A stretch of DNA of 64,000 nucleotides from assembly GCA_005843835.1 (NCBI GenBank), contig SZXZ01000011.1, positions 1-64,000 of the forward strand, read 5' to 3'. Within the stretch, counting starts at the first letter, position 1. Every line of letters begins with the position of its first letter. The position numbers were made by a program, and so were the translations under genes. Positions 54,866 to 64,000 of this stretch are shown one piece after another. The stretch comes from Chlorobium sp. (GTDB lineage: Bacteria; Bacteroidota; Chlorobiia; Chlorobiales; Chlorobiaceae). The notes beneath the pieces are model-generated. The model was not told the origin of the DNA and searched no databases. It saw nothing but the letters and a program-made list of their open reading frames with translations.

Positions 54866-56314
54866 ATGGAAGACATAATGCAGGGAAATGCCGATAATTT
54901 CACCGTCGTGATTTTCGGTGCCAACAGCGATCTGGCTGCCCGTAAACTGTTCCCTTCACTTTACGAACTATCCAAATGGGGACATTTACCGGGCGAATAC
55001 AGAATCATAGGTGTCGGGCGATCTCTCCTCACCCATGAGGAATTTCGGCACCAGGTGCATCAAAAACTCACGACACTTTCACCAGAAACTGTTCTGGATG
55101 AACAGCATGTGAACAAGTTCAGCTCAAGACTTTTTTACGTAAGTCTGGACCTTGCAGATAGTGAAGGTTATCATGATCTTTATAAAGAGCTTATGGATGT
55201 TTCACCCGAGTCGGGGTTGGGTGAGCATATTCTGTATTACCTTTCCACTCCTCCAGACCTTGCCCCGATTATTGTCAAAAACCTCGACCTTGCAGGTCTG
55301 GGAGAGCAACATGATTCACAGGGCGGGTGGAGAAAAATTATCGTAGAAAAACCCTACGGAACAAATCTGCAGACGGCCCGTCAATTGAATTCCGCTATCG
55401 GAGCGGTTTTCAACGAAGAACGTATTTTTCGTATTGATCACTACCTCGGCAAGGAACCGGTTCAGAATATTATGGTGTTCCGGTTTTCCAATGGAATTTT
55501 TGAGCCCTTATGGACACGCCATTACATAGCGAATGTCGAAATTACCATAGCGGAGGATTTTGGTATCCGTGACCGCGGTGCATTCTATGATGCAGCGGGT
55601 CTGCTTCGCGATATTATACAGAACCATGCCCTTCAACTTCTCGCAGCAGTTGCCATGGAGCCGCCTGTTGATCTTTCTGCAGATTCTGTCCGCGACGAAA
55701 AAGCAAAACTTCTCCGTTCCATTCGCCCGTTTAAATCCTTTGATGTCGAAAAATCAGTTGTGTTAGGCCAGTACGAAGGGTATCGATCCGAAAAAAATGT
55801 AGCACAGGATTCAACAGTTGAGACCTTTGCAGCAGTCAAATTCTATATCGATAACTGGCGCTGGAAAGATGTTCCGTTTTATGTAAAAGCAGGCAAGAAC
55901 CTTTCCCAGACGATGACCAAGATCGTTATCACCTTCAAATGTCCTCCCCAGAATTATTTCGGGCCGGCAGAAAGTTGCAGTTACATCGCTAATCAGGTAG
56001 TTTTTTGTATTCAACCTGACGAAACTATTGCGTTGCGATTCGGGGCAAAACGTCCCGGTGAAGCAGTGATTACAGATCCCGTCTACATGAAATTTGATTA
56101 CAAAACATCCTTTACTGAAGCAGGCATGACCCCTTACCATCGTCTCCTGCTTGATGCCGTCAACGGAGATCAGATGAACTTTATACGGCAGGACAGTGTC
56201 GAATATTCATGGGCCATTATAGATTCAATTAGGGAAACTGTCAATGGCATGACACCTGAAACATATCCAATCCATTCAAATGGCCCGGAATCTGCTGGCA
56301 GTATTTACAGCTGA
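54866..56314 (+). CDS. zwf: glucose-6-phosphate 1-dehydrogenase
   Basis: [29 protein letters not shown]. Confidence 0.97.
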   Translation: MEDIMQGNADNFTVVIFGANSDLAARKLFPSLYELSKWGHLPGEYRIIGVGRSLLTHEEFRHQVHQKLTTLSPETVLDEQHVNKFSSRLFYVSLDLADSEGYHDLYKELMDVSPESGLGEHILYYLSTPPDLAPIIVKNLDLAGLGEQHDSQGGWRKIIVEKPYGTNLQTARQLNSAIGAVFNEERIFRIDHYLGKEPVQNIMVFRFSNGIFEPLWTRHYIANVEITIAEDFGIRDRGAFYDAAGLLRDIIQNHALQLLAAVAMEPPVDLSADSVRDEKAKLLRSIRPFKSFDVEKSVVLGQYEGYRSEKNVAQDSTVETFAAVKFYIDNWRWKDVPFYVKAGKNLSQTMTKIVITFKCPPQNYFGPAESCSYIANQVVFCIQPDETIALRFGAKRPGEAVITDPVYMKFDYKTSFTEAGMTPYHRLLLDAVNGDQMNFIRQDSVEYSWAIIDSIRETVNGMTPETYPIHSNGPESAGSIYS

Positions 56315-57117
56315 GCGGTAAACCAGAACGTCATACCTTTTTCAGGTCTGACAAGGCTTGCCGGCAACAATCTCTCTTTATTAAGAAAAATTTTTTCAGC
56401 CAGTCTTGACTTCTCTTTTCCTGTGGTGTAAAACAGAACGTTCCGTGCATGGTTGATGACCGGTAGGGATAGGGTTAGCCGCTTTCCTGGAGGATTTGCC
56501 CGAGGTTCATCGACTGCAAGTACCCATCTTTGTTGTTTCTTAAGAACGTCAGCATTGTTCGCAAACAGTGATGCGGTATGACCGTCTTCACCCAGGCCGA
56601 GTATGATGAAGTCAAACATCGGAAAATCTTGTAAACAATATGGGTAGGTTGCACGAAAAAAAGCACTGATAGTCTCTTCATACTCCCTGGCAGCTTTTTC
56701 GCTGTCCTCTTTTTCTGCAGGCATTCTGAAAATATGATTTTCCGGCAGAGGAGCATGTTCAAGCAGCGACTCCACTGCCATGCGATAATTGCTGTCTGGA
56801 TGTGCAATCGGGACCCTTCGTTCATCCCCCCAGAACAACCATGTTTCTGCCCAGGGCATTGAGACTGTTTCTCCCTCCTGATTTACACTATTCTCTACGG
56901 ATGCCCAAAGCCCATAACGCTCAAAAATATCTTTTGTAACCCCTTGAGCAACATGCCGATAGAGTTGGCGGGGCGATTTTCCGCCTGCAAGAACAAGTGA
57001 AAACTGACCATGATCCTTAACAGCTCTATGTGCTTCAGTAATAATAAGCGCTGCGGCATGCTCTGTTATTTCTTTTTCACTGCCGCTGTAAAGGAACTTA
57101 CGTTCTGCTGTGCTCAT
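56305..57117 (-). CDS. pgl: 6-phosphogluconolactonase
   Basis: [42 protein letters not shown]; start placed at MSTAERKF. Confidence 0.92.
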   Translation of the reverse strand: MSTAERKFLYSGSEKEITEHAAALIITEAHRAVKDHGQFSLVLAGGKSPRQLYRHVAQGVTKDIFERYGLWASVENSVNQEGETVSMPWAETWLFWGDERRVPIAHPDSNYRMAVESLLEHAPLPENHIFRMPAEKEDSEKAAREYEETISAFFRATYPYCLQDFPMFDFIILGLGEDGHTASLFANNADVLKKQQRWVLAVDEPRANPPGKRLTLSLPVINHARNVLFYTTGKEKSRLAEKIFLNKERLLPASLVRPEKGMTFWFTAQL

Positions 57118-57350
57118 GTGCTGTTTCCCTGGTCTTGTTGCAGTCAATCTGACGGTTGCGGTAATTCCGGTATGCGGCCTAAAGGTATGTAAGCATCAAC
57201 TATCCTCAATGATCAACATAAAGATAAACGATATAAACCTGTATAGAGGTTCCTGTGTATGTGATACAGTTTTGCTTCGGCGAGGTAGATGTATAACTTA
57301 TCATTTTGTGATTGAATAACCTGTCATTCTTCAGACGAAAACATATTGTT

Positions 57351-58046
57351 ATGCCTCTCTATGATGGATACGGCGTTCTGGTCGGCACATTGCAGAAGTA
57401 TTATTGCGATCATACAGTTAACGATGGTACATATTACCATTGTAATGTAAAAGTCCGAGCTGGCGGAAGAATATATCGTTGTCCGATTGACCTTGACAGT
57501 AAACATGATGCACATGGCCTCCAGTGGCGTGTTGTCGAGCTGGCGGCAGATGCTATACTGCCAATTCTTCATCTAAAGGAAGGCTGGCATCCCCTTGATT
57601 CTCACCCCGGTTCAGGTGCAATAGATTACTATCGAAGTCCTGAGCTGCAGCCAACAACAGAATGCCATCATGTAGCCTCCGATTCAGATAATCTTGAGGC
57701 AGAAATTGAAGGAACACTAACTGCTTCATGGAAATACGGAACAGGACCGGCAGCTTTCAGAGATCTTGAGCCCCTTCTGAGGCATTCCAGAAAACTGTTT
57801 ATTTTCGGCGAGCCTTTCAGAACGGGGTATGGCGTGCATAATATTCATCAAAATCAGGGTGACCCTCCCGAAAGTCAGTGGCACTCTGAAAACGGAATAT
57901 GGCAGGATGGTGCAGTTGTTGTACAGCGCGGTGACAAAACCTCGGCGGCATTTTTATGCAAATTTAATACCCAGAGTTTTTTTGCCGATACCTTATGTCT
58001 CTTATCCCCTGACGAGGAGCACCCTGAACATGAACATCTTCATTAG
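57351..58046 (+). CDS. DUF2278-like protein
   Basis: MPLYDGYGVLVGTLQKY...; HNIHQNQGDP. Confidence 0.88.
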   Translation: MPLYDGYGVLVGTLQKYYCDHTVNDGTYYHCNVKVRAGGRIYRCPIDLDSKHDAHGLQWRVVELAADAILPILHLKEGWHPLDSHPGSGAIDYYRSPELQPTTECHHVASDSDNLEAEIEGTLTASWKYGTGPAAFRDLEPLLRHSRKLFIFGEPFRTGYGVHNIHQNQGDPPESQWHSENGIWQDGAVVVQRGDKTSAAFLCKFNTQSFFADTLCLLSPDEEHPEHEHLH

Positions 58047-58145
58047 TTTGTTTTCCATAAAAAAATTCTTTTCAATGAATTTGTTGGTGCAGATACATCT
58101 CTTCTGTAACTTGCAAGTATAATATCTGAAAGTCATACAACTATT

Positions 58146-58171
58146 TGTGAGTCAATTCTGTTTGACTCACA
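58146..58171 (+). terminator. hairpin tgtgagtcaa-ttctgt-ttgactcaca
   Basis: perfect 10-bp stem in an intergenic region; imperfect T-run. Confidence 0.6.
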
Positions 58172-58243
58172 GACGTATTCCATTTTTTCTGTGGGCTATC
58201 TTTGTCTACGGATAACCGTTAATAAAAAAAAGGGAGAAGAGTT

Positions 58244-58900
58244 ATGGCAGCATTTGATTTTGGGAATAAAGTTGATCCGCATCTGTTTGATAAACAGCTT
58301 AATTCAACTTACACAGTCAACATTCAGGACTATATCAAGCAGGGCTGGGAGATGTTTAAAGAGCATATAGGAGAGTTCGTAGGGTTTACTCTTCTTATTT
58401 TCGCAGTATCGGCCGTTAGCTCAAAATTTGCATTTTTCGGCTCATTTATTTTTTCTGCAGTTGCTGCTCCGCTTTATGCAGGATTCGGTATTGTTGCTTT
58501 CAAGCTCATTAGCGGAAAGCCTTTCCAGTTTGCGGATTTTTTCAATGGGTTTAACTATTTACTTCCTCTTTTTCTCGCGGGTCTTGCAGGTGGTCTTTTG
58601 GTAGGTTTTGGTATGGTATTGCTTTTGATCCCTGGCATTTATCTCGCAATCGGGTATATGTTTTCCACGTTTCTAATCATTGATTATCGCATGGAGTTCT
58701 GGCAGGCCATGGAGACGAGCCGTCAAATCATTACCAAAAACTGGTTTGCTTTTTTTGGATTAGGGTTTGCTCTTTTTGCCCTTAATTTTCTTGGAGCGCT
58801 TGCTCTTGGTGTAGGTCTTCTTGTCAGTATTCCTGTTTCAGCCTGTGCGGTAGCGATTGCATACAAAGAGATTATAGGTTTGTATTCGACAGAGTGGTAG
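58244..58900 (+). CDS. hypothetical multi-TM membrane protein
   Basis: several hydrophobic helices; IPGIYLAIGYMFSTFLIID. Confidence 0.85.
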   Translation: MAAFDFGNKVDPHLFDKQLNSTYTVNIQDYIKQGWEMFKEHIGEFVGFTLLIFAVSAVSSKFAFFGSFIFSAVAAPLYAGFGIVAFKLISGKPFQFADFFNGFNYLLPLFLAGLAGGLLVGFGMVLLLIPGIYLAIGYMFSTFLIIDYRMEFWQAMETSRQIITKNWFAFFGLGFALFALNFLGALALGVGLLVSIPVSACAVAIAYKEIIGLYSTEW

Positions 58901-58945
58901 TTGGGGTACACTTTTTTTTAGATAATAAGGAGATAGGTATTGTTG

Positions 58946-59668
58946 ATGCAAAGGAAACTCCTTTTTTGGAGTGTTTGGTTATCAGTTATTGGATGCTGTA
59001 TCTCTCCTGCAGGGCAAGCCGAAGAAAGTCAGGTTGTGGTCTCGGCCACAGGCAGGGTTTCAGTAAAGCCCGATATGGCGAAGTTCGATGTGGTTGTTAA
59101 ATCGGATGCCAAAACCGCTGATAAAGCAGCTACAGATACAGCTGAAAAATATCGGGCTGTTCAGAAATCACTCAGAACAGAAGGGATTTCCCTTGATGAT
59201 TCTCCTACGGCAAGTTATACCGTTGCTCCGCGTTCGGAGTGGGATCAGTCCCTTGGAAAAAGCATTCTGAAAGGTTACACTGCTCGACATGTCATCTCAG
59301 TCAAGGTGCGTATTCTCGAAAAAATCGGACGGGCGATTGATGCAGTTGTAGGAGCAGGAGCAGACGAAGTACAAAGTATAACCTTTTCATCAAGCCAATA
59401 TGACATGCTTCGACAGGAGGCGCTTGTAGCCGCTGTTGAGAATGCCCGCAGGGATGCCGGGGTAATGGCAAAGGCCGCTGGAGGTCGTATTGGGCAACTT
59501 ATGGAGGTAAGTGTTAACCAGCCATCTTACAGAGATCATCCTCAAATGGATGTCATGGCTATGCGTGCAGCCCCTTCAGCCATTTCGACTGAAATAGCAC
59601 CAAAAGAGCAGGATATCATGGTTACCATCAGTTCAAGGTGGCGGTTTGTCGCTCCGTCTTTAAAATGA
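58946..59668 (+). CDS. SIMPL-domain (DUF541) protein, secreted
   Basis: signal peptide; VVVSATGRVSVKPDMAKFDVVV. Confidence 0.92.
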   Translation: MQRKLLFWSVWLSVIGCCISPAGQAEESQVVVSATGRVSVKPDMAKFDVVVKSDAKTADKAATDTAEKYRAVQKSLRTEGISLDDSPTASYTVAPRSEWDQSLGKSILKGYTARHVISVKVRILEKIGRAIDAVVGAGADEVQSITFSSSQYDMLRQEALVAAVENARRDAGVMAKAAGGRIGQLMEVSVNQPSYRDHPQMDVMAMRAAPSAISTEIAPKEQDIMVTISSRWRFVAPSLK

Positions 59669-60327
59669 CAAAAAGGTTTTTCTGGAAAATATATGGATGG
59701 AACAATCCAGTAAAAAGAAAAGTTCTGGAGCGCTACGAGCAGGCCGGAGATGGAAAAATCATTATCGATGTAGCATCAAAAAGTGTTGAGGATTTGTATG
59801 AAGATTTTGACAAAACAGCACCATATCATAAAAAGGATCTGGATGAAGATCTTGTTTATTATCTGACAGAATGTGTTCGTGAAATAGGTCATTCAGAATT
59901 TGTCATCAGGTTTGTATTCGAGCGGTTCCCCTCAGAAGAGTTTATGCAGCGAGTACGTACAAGTGTTCATAAATTTTTTATGTACCAGAAAGAGCTTGAA
60001 CTTGCCGCTATGAAAAAAATGCAGAGAACCTCCAGTGTTCTGCTTATTATCGGAATTGTAATTTTAGTGATTTCTCTTTGGTTCAATCTTTTTCTTTTTG
60101 AATCCCGCGGAGTATCCTTCATCAATAGTGTTATAGCAGAAGGCCTCACTATTGTTGCCTGGGTATCAATGTGGGAGGCTCTTGCAACATTTCTGCTTAA
60201 CTGGGCACCACACCGTTTTAACATACGGCTGTATATGAAAATCGCGGATGCTACCATTTTGTTTGATCACCCAATGAGCTATGTATCTGATGCTCACACA
60301 GGATCCGGCGGAGTACCGCAGATTTGA
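59665..60327 (+). CDS. hypothetical membrane protein
   Basis: two TM segments; ATGA overlap with upstream gene. Confidence 0.8.
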   Translation: MTKRFFWKIYGWNNPVKRKVLERYEQAGDGKIIIDVASKSVEDLYEDFDKTAPYHKKDLDEDLVYYLTECVREIGHSEFVIRFVFERFPSEEFMQRVRTSVHKFFMYQKELELAAMKKMQRTSSVLLIIGIVILVISLWFNLFLFESRGVSFINSVIAEGLTIVAWVSMWEALATFLLNWAPHRFNIRLYMKIADATILFDHPMSYVSDAHTGSGGVPQI

Positions 60328-60450
60328 CCCTTACAAAAAAAAATCATACCTTAACTGGTCTTCTTGCCTTTCTATTTTCTTCTTATTAGTGGATAAATCG
60401 TTTATCCCCTTTCAGCCGTTCTAAGGAGACTGAATTTCTGATTGTCGTGC

Positions 60451-60476
60451 TTTGGGGTGTGGAACCCCTTTTTTTA
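60451..60476 (+). terminator. Rho-independent terminator (first of two)
   Basis: ggggt-gtgga-acccc plus T7. Confidence 0.85.
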
Positions 60477-60490
60477 TTGAAACATTAAGG

Positions 60491-60528
60491 AGACTCCGGA
60501 ATTGTATCCTGTCCGGGTCTTTTTTTTA
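60491..60528 (+). terminator. Rho-independent terminator (second of two)
   Basis: agac(t)ccgga-loop-tccgggtct plus T-run. Confidence 0.8.
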
Positions 60529-60574
60529 TGCATATACCGCTTTACCGAAAAAGATGGTAACGGTTTAACACAGT

Positions 60575-61336
60575 TTGAGGCAGCTTATGATTCGATTGAT
60601 TTCTATGCTTTTTATGATGCTCATTATGGTATTTCCTTTAGAAGGACGCTCATTGAGCTTTGATAATAATAATGAGTTCCGTAACAACTTTTCAGCACTT
60701 TCACAATCTTCGGAAATCCAAAATAAAATAGATCCGATGGTGCTCAGTATGGCGCTCTCGGGTTACTACTCACTTAAAGATCAGGGAAAAGTTAACCGTG
60801 ATGGTATTTTGACGGTGATAGATTTTAATCGCCCTTCAGTTGATGAAAGACTATTTGTTATCGATGTCAACGAGGGCCGTTTGCTTTATTCAGGTTTGGT
60901 AGCTCATGGACGCAGAAGTGGTGAAAATTACGCGCAATTTTTTTCCAACGATCCGGGTTCCCATCAAAGCAGTCTTGGCTTTTTTACAACCGGTGATACC
61001 TATGACGGTAAAAACGGTTATTCACTCAGGCTTATTGGTATGGAACGAGGCATTAACGACCGAGCTGAATCAAGAAGCATTGTGATTCATGGTGCTAACT
61101 ATGTATCCTATGATTATATAAGGAAACATGGCCGCCTTGGGCGAAGCCAGGGATGTCCAGCTATCTCGGTTGATAGTTTTCAGCAGGTGATTGATCTTAT
61201 CAAAGGGGGAAGCTGCCTGTTCATTTTCCATGGCGACAAGGATTATGCTACCAAGTCAACACTTTTCAATCCTGATCTGGCTTTGCTCCATAGACGACCT
61301 TTGAATCGAATTCTAAACGCATACCAACACGTATGA
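60575..61336 (+). CDS. murein L,D-transpeptidase catalytic domain protein
   Basis: signal peptide; VIHGANYVSYD...RLGRSQGCPAIS. Confidence 0.9.
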   Translation: MRQLMIRLISMLFMMLIMVFPLEGRSLSFDNNNEFRNNFSALSQSSEIQNKIDPMVLSMALSGYYSLKDQGKVNRDGILTVIDFNRPSVDERLFVIDVNEGRLLYSGLVAHGRRSGENYAQFFSNDPGSHQSSLGFFTTGDTYDGKNGYSLRLIGMERGINDRAESRSIVIHGANYVSYDYIRKHGRLGRSQGCPAISVDSFQQVIDLIKGGSCLFIFHGDKDYATKSTLFNPDLALLHRRPLNRILNAYQHV

Positions 61337-63012
61337 TAGGTATCCTTCTTTTCTGGCTGGCGTTCAGTCCTGTTCAGCCCGTTCCGGAAAGACCTCCAGT
61401 CTCTCAAAAGGAACTTCTTCAGCACAAGAAAGAGAGTACGGGTCACCAGCAAAAAAGTGTTGTAACTAATAGCGTAACAGGACATATTCGACGATTCTTC
61501 GATCGGCTATTACAGCCGAATACCCATTCAGAACTTGCTGAACAGAAGTTTATCAATCCCCACCTTGCCCGGTTCTATGCTGCAAGGGGATTCCAGCCTG
61601 TATGGATAAAGCCTCTAATGGTTTCTGAGCTTATCAGTGCTGTTGAGGGTGCAGTAAATGATGGTCTTGAACCATCAGACTATCATATCAATGAAATCAG
61701 GGAGTTTCAAAGTCACCCATCATTAACCCCTGAATCTCAGGCCCGTTATGATATTCTTCTGAGTGATGCTTATTTTACTTTTGCCAGTCACCTTCGTTAC
61801 GGAAAGGTTGAGCCCAAAAAACTGGACCAGAATTGGAACCTCAATAATACAGTCAGCCGAAGTGCCCTTGAGTACAGGCTTGAGCATGCTCTTATTAACG
61901 AAAGAATTGCCGTACTTTTAAATGATCTTCACCCACAATATCCCAAATATAATAAGCTTAAAGCCGTTCTTGCACGTTACCGTTCAATTGCCAGGGAAGG
62001 AGGTTGGCCTGTATTGCCGGAAGGGCCGACTTTAACAGAAGGTTCCAGAGATAATCGTGTTTTGCTGCTGCATAAACGTCTTGAAGCTTCAGGCGAAATT
62101 GGGAGTTCTGAATCCGATACCTCAAAAGTCTACACAAAAGAATTGGTTGAGGCGGTAAAAAAGTTTCAGAAACGCAACGGTCTTGATCCCGACGGAGCGT
62201 TTGGCGCAGTCACTGTTAAGGTCATGAATATGCCTGTTGAGCGTCGGATTGATCAAATTCGTATAAACCTTGAAAGGTACCGCTGGTTTCTCAGCGAGCT
62301 TGAGCCTACCTATGTCATGGTTAATATTCCTGAATTTGCCCTTCAGTATATTGTAAATGGAAACACCCGCTGGGCAACACGGGTCATAGTTGGACAACCG
62401 GCCCGCAAAACACCTGTTTTCAAAGCGGAGATGCAGTATGTCATATTTAATCCACAATGGGTGATACCTCCAACCATTCTGGCTAAAGATGCCCTGCCTG
62501 GCATTCGTAAAAGTATATCCTACCTCAGCCATAAGAAGCTGAACGTTATTGACCGGAATGGCAGTATCGTCGACCCAGCATCGGTTAACTGGTCACAGTA
62601 TACGGAGAAAAACTTTCCATATCGCTTGCGGCAGTTATCTGGAGAACATGGTTCACTTGGGAGGGTTAAGTTCTTGCTTCCGAACAGGTTTATTGTATAT
62701 CTGCATGACACGCCAACGAAAGAGCTGTTTAAAAAGAGTGCCAGGGCTTTCAGTTCAGGATGCATCAGGGTGGAAAATCCTCTTGAACTTGCTGAACAAG
62801 TACTGCAGGACAGTATCAAATGGAACAGGGACAGGATCATGTCAGTGATCAAGACAAAAAAAACATCAACCGTTATCCTGCCTAAACGGATACCGGTCTT
62901 TATTCTTTACCTTACAGCCGTTGCAGATGGTGAGGATATCCAGTTTTTTGAAGATGTCTATGACAGGGATACTGCTGTTTTGAATGCACTGAACAAACCT
63001 TTATCAAAATAA
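61333..63012 (+). CDS. L,D-transpeptidase with peptidoglycan-binding domain (YcbB-like)
   Basis: KFQKRNGLDPDGAFGAVT; YLHDTPTKELFKKSARAFSSGCIRVENP. Confidence 0.94.
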   Translation: MIGILLFWLAFSPVQPVPERPPVSQKELLQHKKESTGHQQKSVVTNSVTGHIRRFFDRLLQPNTHSELAEQKFINPHLARFYAARGFQPVWIKPLMVSELISAVEGAVNDGLEPSDYHINEIREFQSHPSLTPESQARYDILLSDAYFTFASHLRYGKVEPKKLDQNWNLNNTVSRSALEYRLEHALINERIAVLLNDLHPQYPKYNKLKAVLARYRSIAREGGWPVLPEGPTLTEGSRDNRVLLLHKRLEASGEIGSSESDTSKVYTKELVEAVKKFQKRNGLDPDGAFGAVTVKVMNMPVERRIDQIRINLERYRWFLSELEPTYVMVNIPEFALQYIVNGNTRWATRVIVGQPARKTPVFKAEMQYVIFNPQWVIPPTILAKDALPGIRKSISYLSHKKLNVIDRNGSIVDPASVNWSQYTEKNFPYRLRQLSGEHGSLGRVKFLLPNRFIVYLHDTPTKELFKKSARAFSSGCIRVENPLELAEQVLQDSIKWNRDRIMSVIKTKKTSTVILPKRIPVFILYLTAVADGEDIQFFEDVYDRDTAVLNALNKPLSK

Positions 63013-63042
63013 ATAAAAGGGGAAGCTTCGGCTTCTAAAATT

Positions 63043-63510
63043 ATGTCATTTTCAGTAGCTATTAACATTCAAAGGGATTTTGAAACGTCCTCAACTCCCG
63101 ACAAAGTGTATGCGCTTCTTGCTGATGTTCCCCGTTCCGCATCCCACTTTCCCAAAGTAGATCAACTTGTAGATCTGGGTGACAATACCTTCCGTTGGGA
63201 AATGGAAAAAATCGGCATAGGAGGCTATACTCTTCAGCAAACCATATACGCCTCAAGGTACACAGCGGATGCAGCAGCAAAGAAGGTTTCCTGGACTCCG
63301 GTACACGGCGTCGGGAATGCCATAGTTGAGGGGGCTTGGACAATAACTCCACAAGGGGCCGGAACAAAAGTTACCCTCAAAACGAAAGGCGATCTTACAG
63401 TCGATTTTCCCTCGTTTCTTGAGTTCATAATTTCCCCCCTGGTCGTCATGGAATTCACCGGAATGATAGAGCGCTATCTCTCTAACCTGCAGGAGACCTT
63501 TAGCAAATAG
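63043..63510 (+). CDS. SRPBCC-family protein
   Basis: FETSSTPDKVYALLADVPRSASHFPKVDQL; ligand-binding fold pattern. Confidence 0.82.
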   Translation: MSFSVAINIQRDFETSSTPDKVYALLADVPRSASHFPKVDQLVDLGDNTFRWEMEKIGIGGYTLQQTIYASRYTADAAAKKVSWTPVHGVGNAIVEGAWTITPQGAGTKVTLKTKGDLTVDFPSFLEFIISPLVVMEFTGMIERYLSNLQETFSK

Positions 63511-63633
63511 TCTTTCTGCAAGCCACGTATAAGTACACCCTTGGCTCAAAAACCTGGGTGTACTCCTATTTGTAGTCAGGCGCCGCACCTCAGCATCTGG
63601 AAATTGGAGTTTGATCACTTAAATACTGTTATC

Positions 63634-63900
63634 ATGAAGCTGTTCCTGCACAGAAATCTGGATAAAGGGTTAAAAAAATCGCCCCTACCTGAAGCTCTCA
63701 GGGCAGATATTTTTTGTTCTTCCCCTGCTGTTGCATTTGGTGCACTTGCTCTCGGGGCTTTTGCCATAGGAGCGCTCGCTATAGGGACTCTCGTCATAGG
63801 AAAACTTGTTCTTGGCAAAGTCACTGTAGAAAACGCCCGCATCAAAAAGCTTGAAATCGAAGAACTTACCGTGAAAAAGACAAACACAATACCTGACTGA
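63634..63900 (+). CDS. small pentad-repeat (solenoid-like) protein
   Basis: AFGAL ALGAF AIGAL AIGTL VIGKL VLGKV TVENA RIKKL EIEEL TV periodicity; start placed at MKLFLHRN. Confidence 0.75.
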   Translation: MKLFLHRNLDKGLKKSPLPEALRADIFCSSPAVAFGALALGAFAIGALAIGTLVIGKLVLGKVTVENARIKKLEIEELTVKKTNTIPD

Positions 63901-64000
63901 GCCAGGAACAACCATAATAACCAGTAGAATAATAATGTTGTTGTTAGGGATAAGAAGTATAGAAAGGTCTACATTGTGCCTTCTCAAAATATTTAATGCT

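Overview
Chromosomal window from a green sulfur bacterium (Chlorobiaceae/Chlorobiales). The assignment rests on recognisable chlorosome genes csmC, csmA and csmE. The window is gene-dense and about 50 protein-coding genes can be supported. They include holA, ssb, pyrK, folK/folB, nadC, acpS, tig, recA, dus, asd, alr, rpsU, aroA, lptB, a group-3-type [NiFe] hydrogenase operon (hyhBGSL-like), a U32 peptidase, a LonB-like protease, and an oxidative pentose-phosphate set (gnd-zwf-pgl). I saw no rRNA, tRNA, CRISPR array, IS element or intact prophage. Most notable: (1) csmC-csmA is bracketed by two Get3/ArsA-type ATPases with C-terminal HSP20-like domains, plus an unknown PH-like/repeat protein, suggesting a chlorosome-envelope targeting module; (2) a cystathionine-beta-synthase-like protein with CBS domains has lost the PLP lysine and the glycine-rich phosphate loop, so it looks like a pseudoenzyme; (3) the hydrogenase large subunit stops exactly at the DPCxxCxxH motif, with no cleavable C-terminal extension; (4) CsmA and CsmE share a C-terminal tail motif; (5) a decayed DUF4143-type ATPase remnant is not explained by the ORF track; (6) a pentad-repeat mini-solenoid protein lies near the right edge. 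All calls come from reading the sequence. No searches were run.
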